Of a stretch of DNA of 64,000 nucleotides, positions 1 to 9,474 are shown in pieces. The notes beneath the pieces were generated by a model. It saw only the letters and a list, made by a program, of their open reading frames with translations. It was not told the origin of the DNA and made no database searches. The number at the start of each line of letters is the position of its first letter. Positions within the stretch are counted from its first letter, which is position 1. The position numbers and the translations under genes are program-made. Source of the DNA: Stentor roeselii (lineage: Eukaryota > Ciliophora > Heterotrichea > Heterotrichida > Stentoridae). Location: positions 1-64,000 of the forward strand of contig RSEH01000087.1 in the NCBI GenBank assembly GCA_006503475.1, written 5' to 3'.

Positions 1-2661
1 GCATGTAGAGTTATCAAAATACTGATCGAAACTGCAGTTCCAATTGCATGAAGAGACTATTGTTTGATTGCATAGTGGATAAGCCCTAAAGACATCATCA
101 AACATATTATAACTCAAATAAAAATAATAAATGAATCCTTGAAATCCATTTACTTCATTTCCGATATAAAGTACAGAAAATTCATCTTCATATGAATAAT
201 CTACGATTTCACCATATTTTCTTCCATATGTTCCTATGTTTACAATTGTAGTTGTTGAAGTAATTTTAATTCCAAAATTAAGGAAGTAAAGAACCCAAAT
301 CCTATAATCAATTAAACCAGGTAATGTGAAGTTTTTATCGATTAGCTTTAACTGACCTGAAGTCGAAAGTGATAAATTGGCTTTTCGTATTATTGTCCCT
401 TGCTTATCTTGTCTTAACCAAAATCCAAAATTAATATTGTGAGGTAATAATATCGAATTAGTATAAATATAGGATGATCCTGTAAAATAAAATCCACGGT
501 ATTTAGCAGGAATAGGGTTAAATGCAGTGAGATTCGGGCTTTTGTGTTGATAGTAGCTTATGTAAGGATTTTCGACAAATATTGATGTATTTACAAATTC
601 AACCCTTGACATAATTTTCGTATATTGGAAGGTGGGCACACAATTTAAACCTGATATTTTAAATAGGACCGGACAATTAGAATAGCACATCCCATCTAAT
701 AGGTATAGACCTGGGTCACATTTTAAACAACTATGTTTAAATTTGTCAGCACATTCTGCACATCTTGGATGACAGCAGGTATTTTTATTCGGATTTAACT
801 TTAACCCTGGAATGCAAGGATTATATGAAGTGTTTTGAGTGCAATTTGAGTCGAAATATGAACATTCTTCGCAGGTAAGATTTTTACAGACATTGCAAGT
901 TCCCCAGGTGGTACATCCTAAAGTGCAATTGCTTTCACATCCACGTGAAATTTTAAAAAAAGTATTATAGAAATGCTTTCTACCCTCTCCCCAAAGGCAC
1001 GATATATCAAATAATATCGATGAGCAGGCGACAGAGGTAGAATTCAGACCCAGCTCAAAATAAGGCAAAATAGTAAGTTTATAAATAACCAGTTCAGTTT
1101 GAGGCTTTATCAGAATTTTACTAAGGTCATCATAAAAAGCATACCCGATAATACTATCAGTTACTAAAAGTGATCTACCGTAATAATTTCTAACTGTTGT
1201 AATCCCATTAATAAACACAACACTGAACCCTACAAATCTCCATTCCCTATAAACAGTCCCCGGATTTAATCTTTTTAATACATATTCTTCATCATTTCTA
1301 AGTTTAATAAGTGCTCTAGAATCACTTGATATGTCAAAGTTTGATTTGAAGAAAATATATGCATTTGATAATCCGAAGACCCAAGACGTCATCGTGAAAT
1401 TCACATTGAGTACAATTTTTTCTGATTCAAGGAAAGTGTTTCCATTGAAATAAAGCCCTCTATTCTTCAAGGGCAGAGGATCGTCAGATTCAGGAGAGCC
1501 AAGAAAGTAAAAAGTGGATTCATTTGCACCACTTCTAAAGAAATCTCCATACATTCCTTTTGATTCATTAAAAATCAACGAAATTGTTCTGTCAAGAAGA
1601 GGATCACCCAGACATAGTCCATCCTTCAGTGAAAACCCTTCTTTACAAGCAGAACAACTGAAACCACTACCGTTGAGACAATTTATGCCTGAAGGGCAAA
1701 GGTCAAGTTGAACATCTCCACAGTCAATGCAATCGTAGGGGCCGTACCCGCTGCAATCCAAACAATTCTCAGTATAACAAAGATTTGAAGAGTTCCTGAC
1801 ACAAGGCGGCCACATATCAAGCTTTGGGCAGTTAAAGCAGTTGCCAGACATAAAATATTGATTACGATCACAAAGCCTTTCAACAGTGATGCTAAAACAA
1901 GATAAATCATTGAATAATTTTGCATTATAAACAAATCCGCTAAAAGAATCATTCATCAAACTACCGAATATGAAGGTGAGGTTGTTGTAAGGCACCCTGA
2001 ATTCATAATCGGAAAGGTTGGAGACAACATTGCCAGATACTCTTAAAATCACTGAGTTCAAAAGTTGGGAATTCGTTATAATTATCTGGTTCCAATAAAA
2101 AAAATTGGAGTATAAATTTATTCTTTGAATTAAAAAACTAGAGGATTTTGTATAATTGATATCAATGACTACTGAGCTGTTTACTACAAAGAGTCTAAAA
2201 AATGTTGAGGAATCTTTGACAACTCTAAAAATTTCACCTGAGCTGTAAACTTTTACAATTAATGAAAAACAGAAATCAGGGCCTAGAACACCTCCAGACT
2301 CATCAACTAACCCACTAGCTTTGTTAAAGTAAAATCCTTGAAATTTGGTTGGAACTGGTGTTATTCTTCTTGAGTCGTTAAACTGGACATTCAAGGGATG
2401 ACTGAAGTTATCGAATCGACTCTCTGAAAACTTTGAGAATTTGTAAAAATCAGCTGAAAAGACCTTAAGACTTGCTCCAGCCTTGCATTGAGAGTTTGAC
2501 TGCAACTCAAATCCTGCTGGGCAATAAGGAAGACAGCTTTTGTTCTGATAAACAAAGTCTTTTGTGCAAGTTTCACAGCTGCTGGTGCTGCAGAAAAGGT
2601 TAGAATTGACAGCTGGGACGAGACTCAAAAGCATGGCTAAAAACATTTTATTATCAACCAT
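1..2661 (-). CDS. Large cysteine-rich secreted or surface protein, 5' part only
   Basis: The minus-strand frame is open from an ATG at 2661 to the window edge (887 codons), so the 3' end is missing. A second ATG at 2646 begins a clear signal peptide (MFLAMLLSLVPAV), so the protein should enter the secretory pathway. After it come modules rich in Cys pairs (CSTSSCETCTKDF, NCLDCSGYGPYDC, TCNVCKNLTCEEC, CCHPRCAECADKF), resembling the growth-factor-receptor-like/furin-type repeats common in ciliate surface proteins. Between these are stretches of 200 or so residues rich in aromatic and beta-prone sequence, with many N-x-S/T sites, which look like concanavalin/laminin-G-type folds. No membrane segment is seen in the visible part. 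The nearest neighbour upstream is a 2.8 kb gene-poor region. Family assignment is by composition only; function is unknown. Confidence 0.85.
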   Translation of the reverse strand, partial: MVDNKMFLAMLLSLVPAVNSNLFCSTSSCETCTKDFVYQNKSCLPYCPAGFELQSNSQCKAGASLKVFSADFYKFSKFSESRFDNFSHPLNVQFNDSRRITPVPTKFQGFYFNKASGLVDESGGVLGPDFCFSLIVKVYSSGEIFRVVKDSSTFFRLFVVNSSVVIDINYTKSSSFLIQRINLYSNFFYWNQIIITNSQLLNSVILRVSGNVVSNLSDYEFRVPYNNLTFIFGSLMNDSFSGFVYNAKLFNDLSCFSITVERLCDRNQYFMSGNCFNCPKLDMWPPCVRNSSNLCYTENCLDCSGYGPYDCIDCGDVQLDLCPSGINCLNGSGFSCSACKEGFSLKDGLCLGDPLLDRTISLIFNESKGMYGDFFRSGANESTFYFLGSPESDDPLPLKNRGLYFNGNTFLESEKIVLNVNFTMTSWVFGLSNAYIFFKSNFDISSDSRALIKLRNDEEYVLKRLNPGTVYREWRFVGFSVVFINGITTVRNYYGRSLLVTDSIIGYAFYDDLSKILIKPQTELVIYKLTILPYFELGLNSTSVACSSILFDISCLWGEGRKHFYNTFFKISRGCESNCTLGCTTWGTCNVCKNLTCEECSYFDSNCTQNTSYNPCIPGLKLNPNKNTCCHPRCAECADKFKHSCLKCDPGLYLLDGMCYSNCPVLFKISGLNCVPTFQYTKIMSRVEFVNTSIFVENPYISYYQHKSPNLTAFNPIPAKYRGFYFTGSSYIYTNSILLPHNINFGFWLRQDKQGTIIRKANLSLSTSGQLKLIDKNFTLPGLIDYRIWVLYFLNFGIKITSTTTIVNIGTYGRKYGEIVDYSYEDEFSVLYIGNEVNGFQGFIYYFYLSYNMFDDVFRAYPLCNQTIVSSCNWNCSFDQYFDNSTC

Positions 2662-5454
2662 TAGAACATTAATTCGCCAGGAACTTTTCACTGGCATTAT
2701 GAGTATATTTTAGAATTAGACTAAGTATTTCACTCAGAAGATAAATGAAGGGCTTTGATCTCTGATTAAGACTTTTGGATGCACTTGTCAATATCAATCA
2801 CCTTTTCAGTGTCATTCCACCTTGCCAGTAAACTTTTTGTATTAGGAAAATATTTCTTTGTTCTAAAAATGAATAAGGACTCTAGTGATGTGTCTCTAGG
2901 GCTTGGAGTACTTTTGATACTTTACTTGGTGAAATGCATTAATTATTACGAGTAAATTATTTTATCCCCTTTTCAATATTAGCCAAATTTGTAGAATCTC
3001 GAATGAAGAACAGAAAAAGGATAATTTTTGCATAAACCTGTTTGACTCTAGGCTTATAATCATTCACAGGTTTATCAAGTCAATTGATTTGGTAATCGTT
3101 GAGTTAGAATGAGTTTTATTCGGGAGAAATAATTAAAAGTTTAATTAAATATAAATATGACATATTTCATTAGTAGCTTTGAAACTTCTCTGACTAGTTT
3201 TTAGATAAATACATGAAAAAAAGTCTGAATACAGGAGAATTTTTGATTAATCTTACAAATTTAGTATTTAGTCAAATGTGAAATTTTAAATATTTTATAA
3301 ACTTTGAGCTATATTCATTCGTAAAAAGTTTTTCATAAGTAGCTTATTGTTTGAACTAACAGAATTTAGTCAAATTTTTGTTTAAGATTATTCTTTTTGC
3401 TTATAGTGACTTTGTGATAAAACTTTGTATAATAAACTATCATATTTATCATAATTGTCTTATAGAACATACTTATGCTTTCATCATCATGTGAATTATT
3501 CACTACAAATATTATAGCAAGATTGAGATAGACTGAGTAAAATAGTTCATTTTTAAAAGTTTATTTCATATTTTGCTTGAAATTTTTTCTGCTTAAATCG
3601 AATTTTTCTTGAATATGGTCTCAGAATACCTTTCGGATCTAGAAAATAATTTCAAAAAAATTAGTTGAAGCTCTATTTTATATTGTATATAGCCTATTTA
3701 TGTAAATATTTTCAGAAAATAATTTTTTCAAGGTAATCTGCTTTGAAAGAACGAAGAAATAATTCATCAATTAAAAACAAGGATTTTCCGGTCATTTTCA
3801 AAGAGACTGGGAAATAATATATTTTATTTATCTTAGAGTAATAACCTTTACGCCTTATTGATAATCAATTTTTAAAAATTTATGTTATTCGGTTAGCAAT
3901 TGTTTTTTATTTTGTTATTTTTAGTTTTTTATGATATGAGATGAAGTTAAATAAGTAGTATATAAGAAATTTCATCTATTTACTCTTTTATAGAAATATT
4001 ATTGTAAATGAATTTAGGTGATGAAAATAATACATTAAACTCATATTCAAAGTCTTATTCTTTTATTACTTTAATCATGGGCTATTAAAAAAAAATTAAC
4101 AATCCAAAACTTTTTTTCGATATAAAATTCTGTCTTTATTGAGCTATTAAAAGAAAAGAGTCTGTGATGGATATAGTTGAAATTTGTTAAATAGATGAAG
4201 CAAATCATCTAGCAATCAATTTATTATTTGATTCATGGGTTTGAATGAATAGATTTGAAAATTCTATTGTTTCAGACGAAATTCTTAGCATGGTTGGCAA
4301 GTAAATGAAAAATATATAAATTTTTCAAATCTTGGTTCAATATAGAAATCCAATCAAGAAATAGTGATTTCTAAGTATTTAAAAATATTTTTCTTATAGT
4401 GACATTGCTTTAGAATAGTTGAAAATGTTGTTTTCTATAATTAACCCAGTAAGAATGGTCATCATAACAAGATAATTTGTTATCAATAAACATTATAGTC
4501 TTCAGCTTTATAGTTAAATATAAACAAAGAATATCAATTATTATTTGAATAAGAATTATTATCATTCTTTCATAAAAAATTGTCAAAATTTACAAATACT
4601 CAATATCAAAAAAGTAATTATCATTATTCAAATTGCTTTAATTATAAAAGTGATTAACAACTTGAAGAAATTTATACTTCAATATCTTTTTTTTTGACAT
4701 AACTAACAAGAGCCAAAGGATTTATCAATAATACTATAAGTATCGGATTTATATTTATTAAACTATAATATTCAGAGATTCTTATGTTCTAATTAACTGC
4801 CTCAGATATTTTTAAAGTATGAACAGTTTGACTCACTTCGACATAATTGAATCTTTGATAAAATAAAACACTGTTAAATGATCAACTAAAATCATGAAAG
4901 TAAACAGCCTCTTGAATGACTAACACTGATTACACTAAAATAAGTATCTGACTCTAAAATTTTAAAGTATTATCAGTGCTATATCTAAATTTAAATACTT
5001 TATTAGAACATTATTTTTATCACTAATTACTAAACGTATACAATTTCATTTATACATTTCACTATTATTATTCTAATTGACTATTCAAATTATATTCCAA
5101 TTTCTCCTTTAATCAGATAATATCTTATGTTTCGATTAATAAAAATTCAAATGCCACAAGCTAATCTCATATTCTTTTCTAATCTAAATTTTAATCTCTA
5201 AATTTGATTCTAAACAAAGTTTCTTCTGTTATACCTGCAACTTTCTTGATTCTCTACTAAAGAGAGATTAATCAGATGTAGATTAAGTTGCATGGGATTT
5301 ATATAGCTTTAATTAAATTAACCTATTTGATAATAAATTCATTTACCTTTTAAATCTTATAAGAAAAACTATTCAGCATTAACATAATCAACCCAATAAT
5401 CTCTTCTAAATTACAAATATCACAAAATACTTTATAAAAACCTTAACCTAACTA
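2662..5454. other. Gene-poor AT-rich stretch
   Basis: About 2.8 kb with no frame open long enough to be a gene and no recognisable RNA gene on either strand. It is markedly richer in A+T than the flanking genes. In a window where genes usually sit 10-200 bp apart this gap is exceptional. I see no transposon ends or long repeats in it. Confidence 0.6.
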
Positions 5455-5979
5455 TCAATAAACTTCCCATAAAGAATCAACTGAATTACAATCGATTTTT
5501 TCAATATCCAACTCAAAAACATTAATCCCTTGAACTATCTCAATAACATGATTATTCTTGTGAATAGCATTCATTTGAAGGATATTCCGATAAAGCAAAT
5601 TAACACGCTTGATGTTATTAAGAAAAATGTTGATTTTCATAGCTTCATCCATCGATTCCAAAATCATTTCCTCTCGATTCAAGACATCCTCATCGATCTT
5701 TTGAAAAAAATTTTCATTGTTAATTGAAATTCTTTTCATTTCTTCAATCTTTTCATTCTGTTTTTTAACTTCTTTTGAAACGATTTCTAACTTTTTATTG
5801 AGACGTTGATAAGATTGATTAGCGGACTCAAGTTTCTTGTTCAGATCTTCGTTAATTATATTCAGGGTCAAAGAATTTGACTCTTGTGACTGGCAAAAAA
5901 TTACATAAAGTTCTTCAAGCTCTTCTATAATTTTCTGACTGATTTCTTCGGCTTTCCAAACAAGATCTTTTTGATTCAT
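5455..5979 (-). CDS. Coiled-coil protein of unknown function
   Basis: A 174-residue protein, Glu/Lys/Asn rich, with heptad-like spacing of Leu/Ile across most of its length (for example LEELYVIF, LNKKLE, QRLNKKLEIVSKEVKKQNEKI written in pieces along residues 20-85). No signal peptide or membrane segment. The last 40 residues are less charged and may form a small separate domain. It stands alone in a gene-poor region, and a decayed stretch on the other strand near 6958-7195 encodes a similar pattern (EENF...EEKLIE...KSIN). No family recognised; coiled-coil is the only structural call I can support. Confidence 0.6.
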   Translation of the reverse strand: MNQKDLVWKAEEISQKIIEELEELYVIFCQSQESNSLTLNIINEDLNKKLESANQSYQRLNKKLEIVSKEVKKQNEKIEEMKRISINNENFFQKIDEDVLNREEMILESMDEAMKINIFLNNIKRVNLLYRNILQMNAIHKNNHVIEIVQGINVFELDIEKIDCNSVDSLWEVY

Positions 5980-7449
5980 TTATATGTGCGTATCTTTATG
6001 AAAATAGGAAAGTCTTTAGTACTTGTAAGAAAGATACAGAGAAAATCGTCAGATATTTAATTTTCTATCAATTTTTGAAAGAGAGTGAATAAATACTTAG
6101 TATTCGACTTTAAAAGAGCTTAAAAATATAATTCTTTAGATATTTGGTTTAATATCATAGAAATAATTTTATACAGATAAATGCAATAGCACTGATTAAA
6201 ATACAAAGCAAATTATAAGTATTTTGGAAAAAATTTATAAATTTTTGAAAGTTCATGGGAGTGGTAGTGCTTTTCTACCAGAGTTTAAAAGAAGTATTCG
6301 ACGAAAATGAAAGTTTCACAGGTTTAAGTATATCTAAAATTTGTAGTGTCAGATGTTTATTCGTTTCTGTTCTGTAAAGTTATGAAGCCAAGCGAACAAA
6401 TTTGCCATCACCAAAAAGTACCTAGAGATCTCGATCAGTGTTCTTTTTATTATATTTGTATTAGGATTAACCTGATATTTTGCTATAGCTACCCTCAAAA
6501 GTTCAGTCTTTACATCTATCTTTTTGCTGTCATCAAAGAACTCTCAATATTCCTGAACCTTTACTCACTCATTCAGACAAGTTATCATTCAACTGGGTAG
6601 ATATGATTACTACTTGAAATATGAGGGTTTTCACTACTGAGACTTAAATTATAAAGTTATTCTTACAAGGCCGCTTATTTAATCTATAAACTGTATTGAC
6701 GGTATATGAATTTACTAATAAAAAGCTAATGAACCCTTAAACTCCTGAATATCATGTCGAAGACTCTAGCAAGAATTTTTCAGGAAATATTTCAATTTTT
6801 CCAAATTTATACACTTTTCTAGTGTATCTCAAAAAATTATGGAAAGGATAGGAAAAGAGTTGTAATTGAAATTATTAATTTTAAACGAGATGGATTTTAT
6901 ACTGAAGTTAAACTTGAAATACATTCAAGATATTCAAGATATTGAAATAAACTCTAAAAGATGAAGAAAATTTCAGTGAAAAAATTGGAGAATCGAAGAC
7001 AAATTAGGTAAGCTAATAAAAAAAAACAATGAAAACGCCTAAAGATTAGAAAATCTCGAAGAAAACTTTGAAAAATTTGGAAAAAAACTAGGAATCATTG
7101 AAGAAAAATTGATTGAAAACTTACAAGAAGTGAAGAGTATCAACAGTCTACTGCTGAGGCTTAATGAGTTCATTTGTGGTATAAAAAAAATATAACTAAA
7201 ATCATAGTTAATCATTATTTTTGATATCCCAGAAAACTAAAAAAAATGAAAGATTTCAGTTCCGGAGTTAATAAATAGAGTAGGTTGAACAATCGAACAG
7301 ATTACTCCACATTCATTTGAAAAAACTGAATTACAAACTTAAAAATAATCTAAAAATTCCCAAAGCCATTCCTCAAACTAAAATATGAAAAAAATGCAAT
7401 CATTTCAATCGGCAAGTAACTTAAGGCAAATCCTAAAAATATTCCAAAA
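5980..7449. other. Gene-poor AT-rich stretch with a decayed coiled-coil gene
   Basis: About 1.5 kb without an intact gene. The 84-codon frame at 6346-6600 lacks an ATG at its head and resembles no protein. The only coding-like signal is the broken coiled-coil remnant on the plus strand at about 6958-7195, listed separately. Confidence 0.55.
6958..7195 (+). pseudogene. Decayed relative of the 5455-5979 coiled-coil gene
   Basis: From 7043 the plus strand encodes about 50 residues of coiled coil (ENLEENFEKFGKKLG then IIEEKLIENLQEVKSINSLL), ending at TAA 7193-7195. Just upstream, DEENFSEKIGES is readable in the same sense but is followed by several stops. The order ENF..K, EE..LIE, K-IN--L matches ENFFQKIDED, EEMILES, MKINIFL of the intact minus-strand gene at 5455-5979. 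I read this as an inverted, degenerate paralogue. A functional gene with longer introns cannot be excluded, but no 15-nt intron restores the frame. Confidence 0.4.
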
Positions 7450-9450
7450 ATGGAAAACAAATCATCTCTAGATCAATCCGAAACAATCCATCAAATGGAC
7501 TTCGACATATTTTCAGCAACAGCCCGTTCATCAAAGCATTCAGAATCAAGAGGTTTAAAGAAGCTTTTAAGTTCTTTAACAATTCCCAAATCCAAATACA
7601 AAGAAGTCTGGAAGCGAGTGCGAATGAAGTTAAAGTTCAAATCGCACATCATAGATTTCATGAAATCTCAGCAGTTTTTGAACACATCGTCGCAGACGAT
7701 AAAAAACGAGGACCTGGTGCGAAAACTAGTGAAAAGAAGGAACCCAACAGAAGTCTTCACAAACATTGAGCACATTGAAGGGTTGATGATTCATCCAAAC
7801 AATGTTTTTAAGTCGATTTGGAACGGAATTATTTCAGTTCTTTTGTTGTACACTGCAACTATCATGCCGCTTTCAATGGCTTTTTTTGAGTCGGACTCTA
7901 CTGATGTTTGGTTTGATATTGACATTATGCTTGATTGTTTCTTCTTTGTGGATATTTTAGTGACTTTCAATTCTGCTTACTATGACACTTGTGGCGTGCT
8001 TGTTTCGAGTCGCAAAAAAGTGACTTTGAAGTACCTCAAGTCGTGGTTTTTTTTTGATATTCTTTCTTGTATACCTTTTAATCTTATCTCTGGAGCACAG
8101 GGAAGAGGGTTTAATGGACTGCTGAGATTGGCGAGGCTTCCGAGATTGGCTAAACTGTTTCGATTGTCAAGGTTGCTGAAGGTGCTGAAGTCCGGATCTG
8201 AGAGTGGATTGATTCATCGGTTGGAAGACCTGCTGGATATCAAGACGTCATTCATGAGGCTATTCCAAGGTTTCATGACAGCAATAATCCTAGTGCACTT
8301 AATGGCATGTCTCTGGTTCTACTCGGCAAGGTTCCAAGACTTCGAAGTCAACACCTGGGTAGTCCAATTCGGTTTCATCGACATGAGTGTCGGTTCTCTA
8401 TACCTTCGTTCTCTTTACTTCATCATGACAACTCTGGCGACAGTCGGTTACGGAGACATCTACCCTTGCAACGACATTGAAAGAATCCTGGTAATTGCCT
8501 GGATCATAATCGTGATGTTTTTCATGACTTTCAACATCAGTTCCATGTCAAACATAATCTCAAACATCGACACAAAAGAAAGCATTCTCCAATTCAAAAT
8601 CAATCTAATCGAAGACTTCTGCAAAGAACACAAACTTAACCGAGAACTTCGAATTCGTTTAAAAGAAGCTTTAAAGTACTCAACTGAAAACAACGGTGGA
8701 AGTCTTTACAATAAACAAGAACTCATTTTACAACTCCCGAAAAGACTGAGGTTTGAAGTCGCACTTGCCATGCACAAAGGTTTCGCTAAAGAAATTTCAT
8801 TTTTCCGCAGTTATAACTCGACTTTTGTGTCAAATGTGATTCCTTTACTCATCTCTCAACGATTTCGCAAAGGTGACGTGATTTACAAAGAAAAAGACCA
8901 TCCTGATGAAGTTTATTTCGTCGTCAGTGGAAGGGTCGGCTATGTTTTCTTTGAAAATCAAGTCGTTTTTCAGCAGGTCTCTAAAAGCGGCCATTTCGGA
9001 TTTTTCGAGATTTTTCTTTCAGCTCATCGAATGTTTTCCACTCGGGCAACGCAGAATACAGAAATTTTAACTTTAAGGAAAAATCTTCTGCTTGATATTT
9101 TAAAGCAATTTCCTAATGTTGAAGAAGAAATTCGTGAAATGATTGAGAGTGAAAAGCAGAAAACTCTTAGAAATATCATCGAGTTTAAAGTCATTTTAGA
9201 GTTGAAAAGAAGTGGAAAAATCAGAGATATGGATAATTTGGCGGTAAAGGATTATATTCATTTTCGTTTTTTAGAGTATCAGAAGATCTGGAGAGAACTT
9301 GATCCTAAGGAAATCGGAGTCGCGGACCTTGTTTTAACTTGTGGAACTCTTCAAGACAAGGTGTTAGGAATTATGAAGCTGTATCAAGGGACGAAAGGTG
9401 AAATTTTAAACCTTTCTGCGAAAATCGGGGTGAAAGAACCGGTTTGTTAA
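7450..9450 (+). CDS. Voltage/cyclic-nucleotide-gated type K+ channel (EAG/CNG/HCN superfamily)
   Basis: A 666-residue six-transmembrane channel subunit. S1 lies near residues 125-145 (IISVLLLYTATIMPLSMAFF), S2 carries DCFFFVDILVTFNS, S3 has SWFFFDILSCIPF, and S4 is a classic voltage sensor with regularly spaced Arg/Lys (RLARLPRLAKLFRLSRLLK). The pore helix and filter read TTLATVGYGDI, with GYGD near residue 333, which predicts K+ selectivity. S6 is followed by a C-linker and a cyclic-nucleotide-binding fold at about 450-560 (RFRKGDVIYKEKDHPDEVYF). The usual cAMP-contacting PBC signature is weak, so ligand binding is uncertain. Such channels set membrane potential and ciliary or contractile behaviour in ciliates. 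Only 24 bp separate its stop from the next gene on the same strand. Confidence 0.93.
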   Translation: MENKSSLDQSETIHQMDFDIFSATARSSKHSESRGLKKLLSSLTIPKSKYKEVWKRVRMKLKFKSHIIDFMKSQQFLNTSSQTIKNEDLVRKLVKRRNPTEVFTNIEHIEGLMIHPNNVFKSIWNGIISVLLLYTATIMPLSMAFFESDSTDVWFDIDIMLDCFFFVDILVTFNSAYYDTCGVLVSSRKKVTLKYLKSWFFFDILSCIPFNLISGAQGRGFNGLLRLARLPRLAKLFRLSRLLKVLKSGSESGLIHRLEDLLDIKTSFMRLFQGFMTAIILVHLMACLWFYSARFQDFEVNTWVVQFGFIDMSVGSLYLRSLYFIMTTLATVGYGDIYPCNDIERILVIAWIIIVMFFMTFNISSMSNIISNIDTKESILQFKINLIEDFCKEHKLNRELRIRLKEALKYSTENNGGSLYNKQELILQLPKRLRFEVALAMHKGFAKEISFFRSYNSTFVSNVIPLLISQRFRKGDVIYKEKDHPDEVYFVVSGRVGYVFFENQVVFQQVSKSGHFGFFEIFLSAHRMFSTRATQNTEILTLRKNLLLDILKQFPNVEEEIREMIESEKQKTLRNIIEFKVILELKRSGKIRDMDNLAVKDYIHFRFLEYQKIWRELDPKEIGVADLVLTCGTLQDKVLGIMKLYQGTKGEILNLSAKIGVKEPVC

Positions 9451-9474
9451 TATTAAAAAGTTGAGTGTGTAAAA

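Noticed and set aside
1514-1711. 65-codon plus-strand frame
   Set aside because: It lies wholly inside the minus-strand Cys-rich gene in a different frame, starts in the middle of it, and has no protein-like pattern.
6346-6600. 84-codon frame in the gene-poor island
   Set aside because: It has no ATG at its head (GTG), a composition like random AT-rich DNA and no homologue that I recognise.
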